NCBI GenBank assembly: GCA_000349905.1
Contig: KB722749.1
Location: 671,741 to 735,740 of the forward strand
DNA length: 64,000 nucleotides
Reading direction: 5' to 3'
Source of the DNA: Volvariella volvacea V23
Taxonomy: Eukaryota > Basidiomycota > Agaricomycetes > Agaricales > Pluteaceae
Positions 1-11,714 of this stretch are shown here, one piece after another. Positions within the stretch are counted from its first letter, which is position 1. Each line of letters opens with the position of its first letter. The notes beneath the pieces are model-generated. The model saw nothing but the letters and a program-made list of their open reading frames with translations, had not been told where the DNA came from and made no database searches. The translations under genes and the position numbers were made by a program.

Positions 1-1826
1 CCTATTTCATCCATCATAGCATTCGCCGACGTGAATACTCAGCAAGACTCGAGCCCCTTCGACGCCATATCGAGCAATGACACCTTTGAACAGCTCGCCG
101 GCCGCGCAGCTGCGACACAGAATTGCCAACACCGCATATTTCTGTTCTCCTACTCCATCCACGATGAAAGGGCTTGGCTAGTCCGATGGGATTGTGCAGG
201 TATCGTTATTTCTCGACCATTCAACTTTGTCGATGAATCCCTTAAACTACTCAATTTCATATTCAAACTCGGTCGCATGAGCCCCGCTCAGCTTGATTAC
301 GACCCCAGCGTCTGTCCGGCAACGCCAGAGGAAGTCGAAATCATGTTCAATTTCTCGACTCTGGTAGAGGTGCATATGCAATGTTATCAGTAATCAAAGA
401 CATACCCAATCCAGCGCGTTGTCGTGCAAGACGACGACATGCAGAAGAGTTTTCTCATAGGCCAACTCCATTCATCAGCTGATTGTTGTACAGAATGGTC
501 AACTCGTGGGTACATCTCACTTGATATAACTCAACCCGACAAACCAGTGTTAGTCTACCTCAAGGACTGCTGGCGGATCGATTCGCTACGGCATCACCCC
601 GAGTGTGATACGCACAGCAGGTTGAACGACGCAAAAGTAGCATTCATCTCAACGGCTATATGCGGGGGCGATATTGGATCCCCACCTCAACGTACCGTAA
701 CTCAAGACTTTCTACCTTCAAGTCCCTAACAACTTGAATCCCCCTTAATGCCATATCCACCACCGTCTGGTTCTCGAGCAAATTGGAATGCTACTTGGTG
801 ACCTCGAAGATTCGCGAAACGTATGCACCGCGTTATGCGATGCGATGTTGGGTGCGTTCTGGTGTTTCCCTGTGCTTAGGGCTTGTGTTCATGAGCAACA
901 TTCAATTTTAGCTCATCGAGATGCCTGGGGAAAGGAAAGGCAGGTTTCCTACACCGCGACGTTGACTACCACAACATCCTTGTCGATCCCACCCGTCTCG
1001 ACACATCGCATGGCACCGGCTTTGGTCTGCTCTGCAATTGGGATCTATCCATACACAAACAACAGCTAAACGACGAACCGCCAGAAAAAACGCGCTCTGC
1101 GAGTAGCTATACCATTAATCGAAGCGACAGCATGACGAACGATGGACTATTTGTTCAGGGTACTTGGGCCTTCCTCTCAGCACTATCCACCTACTACCCG
1201 CTCAAACCCTACGCCCTCTCCGATGAAATTGAATCCTTCATCCACGTCCTCACCTGGCTCCTCCGCTACTTCCCCGTCACCCCGAAATCCCACTTCCCCT
1301 GGTCCTCCAATCCTTCTTCGAAGGCCCCGGTCAAATAGAACTGGGCCTCCCAGACGGACACAAAATCAACGCCAGCTCTCGCGCCAAAATCACCTGGATG
1401 CGTCGGGGAGCGCCGCCCTTTGAGGTGCACAGGTTGCCCAGCCCGGCGTTTGGTCGACTTGTCTTGACTTTGTTCCAACTCTGCAAGGAACATTATGATG
1501 ATCTTGATCTTGACGGTCCAGCAGGGATGGCACGCTATCGTCCCCAACCCAAACCGCTAGACCCAGATCTTCCACATACGAGTCAGCCACAGGGTGAACC
1601 CCGTGTTTGGTCCACTGAATACACAGTTCCGCATTACCCTCATTCCCCCGGCCCGCCGACGCCACCACCGACGCCGCCGTTCCAAGTTGGACGTCAGCCT
1701 TTGAAGGATCATAGTGCAGTTATGTCGGTATTCCAGCACGCGGTTAGACACTCAGGTGAATGGATTTCTGGTGATAACAAGGATCACGAGGATGCGTTTG
1801 AATATTCGGGTATGGAATACGACTAG
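1..1826 (+). pseudogene. FunK1-type fungal protein kinase, 5'-truncated by the window and broken
   Basis: Successive reading frames recover the order of a FunK1 (fungal-type) protein kinase: an N-terminal block with WDCAGIVISRPFNFVDE, then FLIG, TRGYISLDI and ICGGD...TQDFL, then HHRLVLEQIG, then the catalytic loop HRDVDYHNILVD near 952-987, then LLCNWDLS, GTWAFLSA and a helical C-lobe. The frame is open from base 1, so the 5' end lies outside the window. One intron looks genuine (852-911, GTGCGT to TTTTAG). At least four lesions do not look like introns: an in-frame TAA at 391-393, a frame change near 727-745, another near 930-950 just before HRD, and one near 1270-1281. Frame 3 then stays open to the TAG at 1824-1826. 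FunK1 genes are large expanded families in Agaricomycetes, and dead copies are common. Sequencing indels are the alternative explanation. Confidence 0.8.
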
Positions 1827-2312
1827 GAGCTCAAACCTCAACGCTCTAGTACTACCCCCAGACTTCGGAAGCGGCGAAAGACACTCACAGTTTCGGCCTC
1901 ATCCCCTATGCTTCATGTCAAAATTGATTTATACTGTCTTCGGTTTATTCGGTCAGGCTGCAATCTTTATGGCGATTGAGAACATGCCATCCCATTCATT
2001 GTGTTGCAAGTGAAACGCGTCAAGTAACAGTCACGCGTCACGTGTCGTCAACCACTAATTAACGTGTTGATGAGGCCACACGCAGCGTTTATGGACAATT
2101 CTAGGATCAGGTGTACCCATTCGCCACCATAATGATATTGAGACGAAGTCTACGCAGAGGGATATCACCAGCAAGGAGCGCCAATTTCACATATGAATGG
2201 GCGGTTCATAAGTCGCCCATGAATGATGACGATGCCTATCTCGTGGTCTAGACGGAACCTTATTGCCGTGTCTTGCAATAATGCCGTGTCTTATCAGAAT
2301 TTGGATAATTAG
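1827..2312. other. Intergenic, nothing recognised
   Basis: About 490 bases between the kinase relic and the WD40 fragment. I see no open frame, RNA gene or repeat that I can name here. Confidence 0.5.
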
Positions 2313-2770
2313 ATGATATCAAAGTTGTGTGAGGTGTCGGAAGTCACTTGGGGGCAGACGAACGTCATTGAATGGGGTGGTGAAAGACAGGAGAATGTCA
2401 TGGCTTCGGGGACGACAAAGGGAACCGTGATGATATGGGACGCTGAGAGAGGAAAGAATTTATGCGATGGTCGAGTTACAAATGTGCTGAACCTGTGGGA
2501 TGTGTTAGTTGGTTTGAGAGTGTCCTGGCGGTTGGATACCATGATGGACATCTGACATTAATGGATGTAAGGGAGAAGAAGAGTGGAAAGGATGTGGTGG
2601 GGCATAAAGGAAAGGTATTGGCTGCAAAGTGGAGTACGGATGGAAGTTATCTGGCAAGCTCAGATGATCATGGTTCGGTTTATATATGGGATAAGAGAGG
2701 AGGGAAGCATCTGACAGAGTTGGGGACTCAAAGCCATAAAATGCGTCATATTGCTTCTGTGAAGTTATAA
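2313..2770 (+). pseudogene. Cdc20/Cdh1-like WD40 fragment with a frameshift
   Basis: Two overlapping frames (2313-2555 and 2462-2770) together read as consecutive WD40 blades of the Cdc20/Cdh1 (APC/C activator) type. The first carries the family-typical string SGTTKGTVMIWDAERGK. The second carries VGCVSW, then DGHLTLMDVR, then a GHKGKV...WSTDGSYLASSDDHGSVYIWD blade. The join falls near 2450-2465 and has no intron-like signals, so it is probably a frameshift. Only about three of seven blades are present. There is no N-terminal C-box region, and the frame stops soon after SHKMRHIASVK. It is therefore a fragment cut at both ends. In a complete member this propeller would present substrates to the anaphase-promoting complex; this copy cannot fold into a full propeller. 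A gene hidden by sequence errors is less likely. Confidence 0.6.
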
Positions 2771-4798
2771 GCCAATCTTTTCTTATTTGCTATATGTATG
2801 AGATTAATCGTATACTTATTTACACTACCAAACAGAAAGTGCAGGAGAGGTCGACACACAATCAAAACCCAAGCTCTAGAGGCAACAACAGGGATTATAT
2901 TCTACAAGCGTTGTAATCCTGTGTAGCATAAGCACTATTTCAGATACTAAGGATAAAGAATTACCTGTCTTGTGTTTATGTACTATTCTCTAAAAAATAC
3001 CCAAGCCAATGAAATTCTTGTCATTTTTTTTTGAGATACGCTAGCGCTGTCTGCAAGCTGTGTACATGCACTATTAGCTTTCACGGAGGACACCTCCCCT
3101 GTGCGTCCATGGACTGCTGGTAGTGGCAATGCAGTATTTCAAGAGGGAACCTTATATTTGGTGATATACTGTGCAATTCTTTCGAAAGGAACAGTGTTAG
3201 TTCATTCACAAGAAAAGGTGTAAAAACGCCATGTAAGAGAACGCAGTAACAGTGAATGTGAGCGACACTCTTTGCATCGAGGTACCTCAGGCTGCCGATT
3301 TGCAATTCTGGTGGAAAATATGGTAGGATAACGGCATCCTGCAGGACAGATGCGCACATCAGTGCATACATGTACAAAGGGTAATAGGGATCAGACTGGA
3401 GATAAGTTGTTTTTGGACATTTTGATACGCAGATGAGCGCTCGTTGGCCTGATCAGTCCAAGCTTCTGGACGAGAATCGTGGAGCAACTGGTATGTTTTG
3501 GTCACTATAATGTTCTCAACACGTAGCTGCTTCGTATTGCATGCATGTGATCAACGCAACTTGGTTGGTAGGCGGGACCTGAAGAGAGCAGGCCTTGCAT
3601 ATAACAAAATAATTAAGCCCGCACCACAATGAAAATCAAGTCCAAGATGGATTCGCTCAAGTAGTGTCATACACTAATAGACGAGGTACCACAAAGACTT
3701 CATTCACCAAATAATTAACGAATAGACAAGTACTAATAGCGAGACGAAATGCCAGCATGGGTAACCGAACTAGTACGAGACTCTTCACGTTCTTTGTATA
3801 CACATCCTCATCTCGGACTGTAATACTATTATTACAATTGCTCGATACTCGAGAAAAAAAAACCAGCTTGGGCCATCAAAGAGAAATGAACGATCATGGC
3901 TTTCTGTAATCGTACACACGGACGAATGAAGAAAGAGGAGAACGAAGAGGAATAATCTAGGCGAAGAGCTTGAGTGATGAATGGGCGATGAAGAAGAAAG
4001 AAAGAAAAAGCGACAAAAAAGCTTGGAAAGTTGGCGCAAAGGATGTGAACGGAAATCGAGGGTGTATGTAGTATGCGATGACAGTTGAGAGTTAAATATG
4101 CACAATGTACTAACAACATCGAAGAGAGAGAGAAGAGATCGTTGTTAGAGGATGAAAGTGAGACGTGTATGCGTGTGGATATGGGAGAGGGAGCACGGGG
4201 CAAGTCGTGATATTCGTGTCATGAAGAAAATGAGAAATCTCGTCCGATAAGAAAAAAAGCTCGAATTGTATTGGATATGTTGTTGAATTGAAAATTGTAG
4301 CGCATGAAAATTGAGAAAAGAGGAAGGAAAAGAGTTGAGATGGGAGTGAGGACTTGAATTATGGTTTGAGAGAACATAGTTGAATAATGCAGGAGAAGTG
4401 AATTGGTAGATGATGCATGGATGAGATGATAGCCGCATGAAGAGAGGAATCTCTGGGAGAGACAGGGACATGGTGAGGGAGGAGCGCAACAATAAGGACA
4501 CGTGAGGGGATTAGGAAAGATGGATAGAGAGGATGTACAACATAATCGTGGTGTGATTTCGCGGAAATGCTCGACCAGCAATCAAGGTGAGTAGGGTCAC
4601 GGACTGAACGGTGCGCGCGAACGAATCGCGCATCGTAGACCGGCTCCGAGACCGGCTCTCGACTTGCAGGGCTGTACTGCTGTCATGGCCATCATCAAGC
4701 CTGCCACGATGCTGGTTGTGGCTCAGAAAGAACCAATTAGCGGAGAAAGGTGCTTGGTTGGAACAACAAGCGCATCCTGTCCAACTCCGCCTGGCAGT
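2771..4798. other. Intergenic, mostly unassigned
   Basis: About 2 kb between the WD40 fragment and the end of the large minus-strand gene. The minus-strand frames at 3785-4581 are long only because the plus strand is purine-rich (GA-rich) there; their translations are low-complexity Ser/Phe-rich. One stretch inside (3081-3377, minus) has weak F-box character and is listed separately. Confidence 0.5.
3081..3377 (-). pseudogene. Possible F-box-like relic
   Basis: A 98-codon minus-strand frame contains FPPELQIGSLRYLDAKSVA followed by a spaced Cys and Leu pattern. This resembles the start of an F-box (PPEL...LRYLD.KS....C..L). F-box proteins recruit substrates to SCF ubiquitin ligases and form large families in Agaricomycetes. 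Nothing that follows resembles a substrate-binding domain and the frame is short, so this would be a remnant at best. I cannot exclude chance similarity. Confidence 0.25.
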
Positions 4799-7700
4799 TT
4801 ACGCTCTGATCCTCCATCCGTCTCCTTTCCTGTTCACCTTGCCAATCCCACCGAATCCCTCCCTCACGGCCAACCACAGCCCAGTGCTACACACGATATC
4901 CTTGATCTCTTCCGCTGTGAGCGTGATACCTGCATATCCTGGCGTAGACGAGTTGTGATGTGGGTCGACAGGGCCTAGAGAACGTTAAGGGTACATCAGT
5001 CATATGCACCACCACGCATATAATCAGCCAAAGCCAGGAAACAGGGTGAAGGAAAATCGCAAAAGATAGGGNNNNNNNNNNNNNNNNNNNNNNNNNNNNN
5101 NNNNNNNNNNNNNNNNNNNNNNNNNNNNNNNNNNNNNNNNNNNNNNNNNNNNNNNNNNNNNNNNNNNNNNNAAGGATCATGAACGGAAGTAAAAACCAAA
5201 GTGCAAGCCACACGAGGTCTCCGTGCCTTGCAATATGAAGGGGCCAACGTGGGACCTGTCCACCCATCAACGTTCCACCATCCAACAAGATTCAACTTCG
5301 TCCACGTCTCATAGCAAAAGACCCACGTTAATCGCCCCACAGAATGGCATCACCGCAATACACATGGTCCATCCAGGTACGAATTGATCGATGATCCCAT
5401 CCGGGGATGAGCCACATATGATGGGTCAGAAGACAGACCAGAGCGTACAGAACACATAAACAGACAGAAAGGGAGAAAGAGAGGAAATACGAATGGATAG
5501 AGGCATCAACCCAAACTTGATGGATGAGTTGACACAGTTTATATAGCGTTGATTGCTCTATCTCATGAATAGGTCACGACAGCGCATGACTGGCTTCTAA
5601 CCAACCATGTGCGCCGGACGCCATAAGAATAGGCACCAACGAATCAAACAAATTTAACACCACCGGGTTCGTGATAACCCACCCATCAATACCCCTTTTT
5701 CAACAAACATGCTTCTCGACGGGGTGTCAAAATGACCGAAGAAGAGAAACACAGATAAAGGAGAAGTGGAGGTGGAAGTGGGGCTCTCTTTCTTTCCCTC
5801 CCTTCTCCCTTCCACTCCCTTCGCACTTTGCCCATCTCCACCACACGATTCGAAAACATCGAATGCACATTTACGCATACAGCCAAGAAAGGACGAATCA
5901 AGAAAACCCACTCAAAAACGTCCGTGCCGGAAGAATGGAGCCTCCAACCACCCAAACCAGGCCAAAACCAAGAAACCAAGAAACAAGAGCCCAAGAAGGC
6001 CTCATCAAGAGAAGAGCAAACACAGCCAAAAACCAAAGACCAACTCAAAACCCAAAACGCCAAAAGAGACTCACCTCCATCCTTCTTCCTGCTAACCACA
6101 TTCAACTTATCGATCTCAATATCCGGTAACGGATACGGAACCTTAAGCATCGCTACCACTTTCGGATGATGCGGTGTAGGACTCAGAGTCCCAACCTTAA
6201 TCTTGATCACCGCCGGTTGCTGCTGCTGCTGGCTCTGGCTCTGGCCCTGGACCTGGGATTGTGGTTGTAGTTGCCGGGACTTTGAATACGGCGACTTGGA
6301 CGGCGAATTTCCTTGTTGAGGAGGAACCGCTCTAGGTGCTTGCTGCTGCTGTCTTCCCCTCTGACTCTGGCTCTGTAGCTGCTGGTGCTGGTGATCAAGT
6401 GTAGACGTCGAACCAGAGGCCGACGACTCTGCATCACCCCCCGCCACCACTCCCAACGACGAGGAGACAGGCTGCCATCCTCCGATTCTGCGTACTTTCA
6501 AAGTGCATATCCACGGTGTCTCTGAGTCTTCCGGATCGCTCTCCTCGCCGTCGTCTTGGTCCTGCTGTCTCTCTCGTTCCCGATCGCGGCGTTCTTTCTC
6601 TTTGGCTTTATCCTTGACACTGCTATTGGTGGACTTGGGCGACCCTTCTCCTTCATCTCCGCCTTCATCGTCGCCAGTGCTTCCTCTCGGAGAGGCGGTA
6701 TACTTCAACGACTCGCGTTTCTTGAGCTTCTTGCCCTTCTCCTTCTCCTTACCCTTGAGACTCGCACTGACGCTCTCCTGACTCGCAACTCCAGCTCCAT
6801 TCTGGAACAGCAACGAGCTCCTTCTGTTGCCCGCAACCGCAGAGGCCGGAGCCGGAGCCGGCGCCGACATCTCAGCAGCACCACTCTCCCCACTCCGCTG
6901 CGAAATGACGCTCAACCGCTTCTTCGAATCCACGCTCCCATTCTCGTCCACAACGCCCAAGCTCGTCCCATCGGGCCCCACCAGTCCGAGCCCGAGCCCA
7001 TTCCTGCTCTTCGCCGACCCGTCCCCGCGCGCGTTGGCCAGGGTCTTTCGTCTCCCAGCGCCCCCTCGCCGCCACTCGAATCGGACCTCAATTTGCCCGT
7101 TCGCAGTCGTGATGTTCATGCCGCCCGCGTTCGACCCGGTGGCGGATTTCATGATGCCGCTCAGGAACCCGGAGGGCTCTTTGCCGTGGCTGGCGTTGCT
7201 GCTTATTCCAGATATAATGGACAGACCATCTTCGTGACTTCCGTTGCCTGGGAAAGAGAAAGGGGAGGGAAGAACGTCAGAACCGATTCGGGAGACAGTA
7301 CGTTGGAAGGACAATGCGAGTCTCACGACGGGCGCGGACGGCCATGGAGGGACGAGGAGAGTGAGACGATTCTTACCTGGCCTTGCAGGCTTCTTGATCC
7401 ACTTCTTCACGACCCACACGTACATCAATGCCCTCGCGTTCTTTGGCACAGGATTAGGCAACGGCGCCGACAGCATGGCCTGCAGCCCTAGCACCGGCGG
7501 TCTCATCAGCGACTGGATCGATGCCGGAGCCTGAGCCGGGGTTGAAATCGTACTCGACATCGTTGGCGGCATTGGAGTGTTGACGGTAATTTGAGGCATG
7601 TTAGAGGAGGATGGGATGACGGTGACAGTAGGGGTAGTTACAGATCCAGATGTACCAGCTGTGTTGGAGGTAGCAGTTGATGATGCGCTTGTTGTAGTGT

Positions 7701-9487
7701 ATAATCCGACTCCTGCTCCTGCTCCTGCATCTACTGCACCATTGCCACTGCCGGCGTTGAATCCAGAATCCCTTCCACCATTACCACCAGCACCGAAGGA
7801 AAACCCAAGCCCGATACCCTCTCTCGATCCAACCTTTGGCAAGGGCGTAAAGCTCCTCCGCTTCACCGCATTCCCCAGAGCAGCGGGGGACAGATTTTGC
7901 AGCTGTGAACTCAAATTCCGAGCATGACCTGCTAAACCGCTCGTAGAGGTCTTTGTGTTTAGCGTTGGCGTCGAAACCTTGGAGCTGATGGTAGGATGCG
8001 CTTGGGGGTGGGAAGCGAGTGTGGGGGTTTTATTGGATGGGGTCGGTGGTGTAGGCGGTATGACGACTGGCACGGATGGCGTTCGAGAGTGGCCATTGGC
8101 GGCGGGTACGCCAGGATTTCCATTCCCGCGGTTAACGGATGAGCTGTAATCCCCACCCGCGGCCACGTTCCCATTGCCGTTTGCGTTACCGTTCCTGATA
8201 CTCCCCATGGAGATAGACGAGGTTAGGGTAGGGGTATTAGGAACACTTCCAGAGTTATCCTTGGTATTGTTGTTCTTCTTGAATAGTCTCCCAAAGATGT
8301 TGCGCTTGCCATTGGATGGCGATGCGGATGGCGATGATGCAGACTGGACGGGGGGTGGCGATTGGGGCACTACCAGAGAGGAGGGCGGCACGCTTGGGGT
8401 GGCGGTGGAGGGTGGAGGGGGACATGGTCTTGCTGTTGTAGGAGTGTGAACGGGTGAAGAAGGGCGTTGAATGACAGCAGGTGGATTAGAGTTCAAACTA
8501 AGGGCAGACGACGTAGTCGATAACTGATGATTCGTATCAGGCGTGACGGGACGGCTTGAGCATGCATACCCATTACTCTGTCCTTGCAACCTCCTTTGGG
8601 AAATGACACTAGATCGAGCGGTTGCGGTACCAGGCGTATCGCCACCCACACCTGTACCACCAGCGGTCAGGGGCGAACCCGTCGCAGGATCGCCCCACAC
8701 TTCGATGGGCTCGAGTGTCGCCAAATCGATCACCTCGATTCCTTTCTTTTGGAATTTGGCCACTTTGGCATCTGTGCCTGCGTCTACGATGACATTGGTC
8801 ATGACATTGTGTGCTTGGAGGTTGTACAGCGGTATGATGGCTCGTCTGCCGGAGCTGGTGGAAGTGGAGCTGGCGGTTGATGCGACGGAGGAGAATGAAG
8901 AGGTAGAGCCATAACCGGAAGTAGTCGAGGTTATGGATGGTGTGCGCTCTAGTGCTATGCTCTGCGAGGTTGGCGAGGATGTCAAATTATTGATTGTGGT
9001 GCCATTATCCGGAAATGGATTGTTTGGAGTGGGAGTAGCGCCGGTGACGGTGTATGAGGAATCAATGGAATGTCGCGAAGCCGGGGCTAGCCCGGTGGGT
9101 GCTCGTGAGTTTGGAGGTATGAGCTGGACCTGGAGGTTGAGTGGGTGATTTGTTTTTGAGGGCGGGGGTCGGACGAAGATGAAGGTCTGCCGGGTGCGGG
9201 GAGAAACGAGGGCCGGTGAACAACGGTGACGGCGGCGAGAGGGACACTGGGCATACCTCGATGGGATTTTTCCTGGGCTCTTTGTCCTTCCTCTTGACGC
9301 CCAACTCGTCTACTGCGGGGGCGGGCTCTGGGTCCGGCTCTCGCTCAGGCTGCTCGTGCTGCTGCTCTTGCTTGTCCTCGTCGTCGTCGGAGTGGTAGGT
9401 GATGGGGGCCTTGAGTGGCTGGGACTGCGGGGGGAGGCTGTCGATGTGGAGGGCAGACGGGAGGAAGGAGACGAGGGAGGAGAACAT
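4799..9487 (-). CDS. Large Ser/Gln-rich conserved fungal protein of unknown function
   Basis: Proposed exons on the minus strand: 9487-9257, 9186-7377, 7247-6075 and 4974-4799. Phases close to 1129 residues plus TAA. Donors are GTATGC, GTAAGA and GTGAGT; acceptors are GGCAG, CCCAG and CTAG. The second intron (129 nt) is itself open, so the raw frame runs through it. Blocks that look conserved are TFIFVRPPPSKTNHPLNLQVQL (about 78-99), IPLYNLQAHNV then DAGTDAKVAKFQKKGIEV (about 195-235), KNARALMYVWVVKKW, FEWRR, LKVPYPLPDIEIDKLNVV and the C-terminal LTAEEIKDIV...GLWLAVREGFGG. Ser, Pro and Gln repeats lie between, with poly-Gln before the last conserved block. I do not recognise a named family or catalytic motif. 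It may be a cytoplasmic scaffold or regulator. The last intron (4975-6074) is unusually long and contains an N gap, so an extra small exon is possible. Start chosen at MFSSLV; an upstream in-frame ATG exists. Confidence 0.75.
5072..5171. other. Assembly gap (100 N)
   Basis: A run of exactly 100 N, a conventional placeholder for a gap of unknown size. It lies inside the long last intron proposed for the 4799-9487 gene. Confidence 0.98.
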
Positions 9488-11236
9488 TGGTGGTGGTTTG
9501 CATGGAAGGCAAGCAAGCGAAGAAAACACAGAAATCATCCAAAAGTCATCAGATTCGTGTGCCCGATTTGGTAATCCACAGTAACTCGACAACAATATCA
9601 ATCATTTCGGTTTCCCTGCAAGCCCATCAGCCCACCGCGCTCTCAAGCCCGCCATGCCCTGCCAAAACTCCACAAAATGCCCTCGAAAATGCGTCGAAAA
9701 TGCTGCTCGCCGTCCCGCACTGCCGAGCCCGGCGGCGGCTCCAGCAGCCAATCACAGCCCGGCCGCCGTCATTCTGCTGACGAGAGAAGCACAACGCCCC
9801 CGGCCTGGATGGAGATGCGCTTTGTCGCTCATGTGCACGGCTCGTTCTGGTCAAGCTCAAGCCAGGGCAGCTGCTGTTTGTCATCTGACGCCACAGGGTG
9901 ATCGACATGCTGCGAGCTGTTTCCTCGTATGTCCAATGACGCACCCTGCACGGCATCACCGCACTTCCGCTGACTCTTCCCCACCCTCCATCCACTGGAG
10001 CCAAGACTCGTGCTGCGAGGGGTAATCCGCCCTGACTCCTCGGTCAGCGCATTGTCAGCATCACCTACCCTTCGCTGCCTTTCAACGCTGGAGAGCTGAC
10101 ATCTCAATGTTATCTTCTCCATATCTATACATGTGCTTTGGCATACTCACCCTGCTGACGTGAGTGCACGTCAATACACGGCCCAGGGAACACGTCCACT
10201 CACGCTGTATGACAGATCCATTGAAGAGCATACGAGGCGCCCTACTTCTACGGCCTCGTTCCCAACGAGAACCACCAATAAGTATAGATGCCAATCTCGG
10301 CCCCGGTGCTGCAATTCCAGAAATGCATGTACGCTGGATCACCACATCTTGCTTACGAAGTCGTCTAGCCAATAATGATCCCGGGCGCTTATGCCGACGG
10401 TCCCCAACATACTTAACACACCTCACCATAACACACCTCACCACAGTGCCGGCCTAATTGTCAACGACAATCTGTCAAGTCAAGTCCTGCCAATTGTCTT
10501 CTCGAAGCGACACCCGGACTCGGAATTCAGGTCGCCTACTACCACCCTGCAGCGCGCGCGTCCAATATCACGGGCATAATCTCTAGCCTGTGAACAGCTT
10601 ACCAGCGTTCTGATGGCCCGACGGGACGCAGGTCTTTCAGTTACATACAATCACAATACGTTCTCCAGGAGTAACGTAGAGCCAAGACCCTCCCCGTGGC
10701 CGCCCCCGCCATACCCTGCCGGATCAGGAGCCACCCACCACCCCGCTCATCTACCTACGTACTACAACTGGTCAATCAACAAATTAATCAACGAATTCGC
10801 CGACATCACAGACGCCTGGGATGGGCAGTGATTACATGACCCAGACCCATTCCATTTCAAGGCGCTGTCCTTGTCCTGGTCGCTATCCTGAGCCTGAACG
10901 CTCCAACCCAGTGGCCGCCGACCATGGAACAAGTACATTTGGGATCACCAGGAACCTGAACTCGAGCTCCACCTCTTAATTCCCCACCAAAACGGGCATC
11001 AAAACTCGCAACACAGTCTAGGAACGCGATAGAACAACGTGGACGTGGGCATCTCAGCACCACATACGCACGCCGCTGTGATTAAAGTACGTTTATATGA
11101 AGTTTCCAATACCCGTTGTGCGTGTATTGATGCACAATTCCAGCTCCACAGGTTTGAGGGTCTCCGTCGCCACCATGCAGCGTGCATCAAATGCCGGTGC
11201 GCGACTCGGGGATGTCTGGAGCTTATACCAAGGCCC

Positions 11237-11261
11237 GCCAGTGCCAGTGCCAGTGCCAGTG
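11237..11261. repeat. (GTGCCA)n microsatellite
   Basis: About four tandem units of GTGCCA, perfect over this span. Confidence 0.9.
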
Positions 11262-11684
11262 TAGGCCCGTGAGCTGGCTGACTCCCGCCGAGGCCCATCC
11301 AAATACCGCGCGGAGGAATCTTGGTTCACGCGCCATCGCCGGCACCGTCACGGTCAGCGATCAAGTTGAGACGCTGGTCGGTCTTCACGGGCACAAATAC
11401 ATATGCACACGTGAAATACACACTGTGCCCCTGCGCGCTCGCGCTCGTAGTTGTAGGCGTAGGTGCCGCACCGTGGTGGTTCGTTCTGTCATGCTGACGG
11501 CGTTTTAGACTCTCCAGTAGTTCATGTCGGGCGAGCTGTGCGTATGCATGACAATGTAGATGCGTAATTTCCAGCATTGGTGCCGTTGAATTGGTGTTCC
11601 GTTCGGCCTAGCCCCCAGCCTAAAGTACGATCAAGCGCATACTATTTACAATAAAGTACGTCTCGAGATTCATACTTATACCCA

Positions 11685-11714
11685 ATGCCTGTGCCTATGC
11701 CTATGCCTATACCC
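11685..11714. repeat. (ATGCCT)n microsatellite
   Basis: Five hexamer units of ATGCCT with single-base variants (GTGCCT, ATACCC), imperfect at the 3' end. Confidence 0.85.

Noticed and set aside
3785..4581. Overlapping minus-strand frames of 106-123 codons
   Set aside because: The plus strand is GA-rich here, so the minus strand is free of stops and codes low-complexity Ser/Phe/His strings.
6556..7491. 311-codon plus-strand frame
   Set aside because: It is antisense to the conserved blocks of the 4799-9487 gene, is Ser/Arg/Pro-biased, and exists because of that gene's codon pattern.
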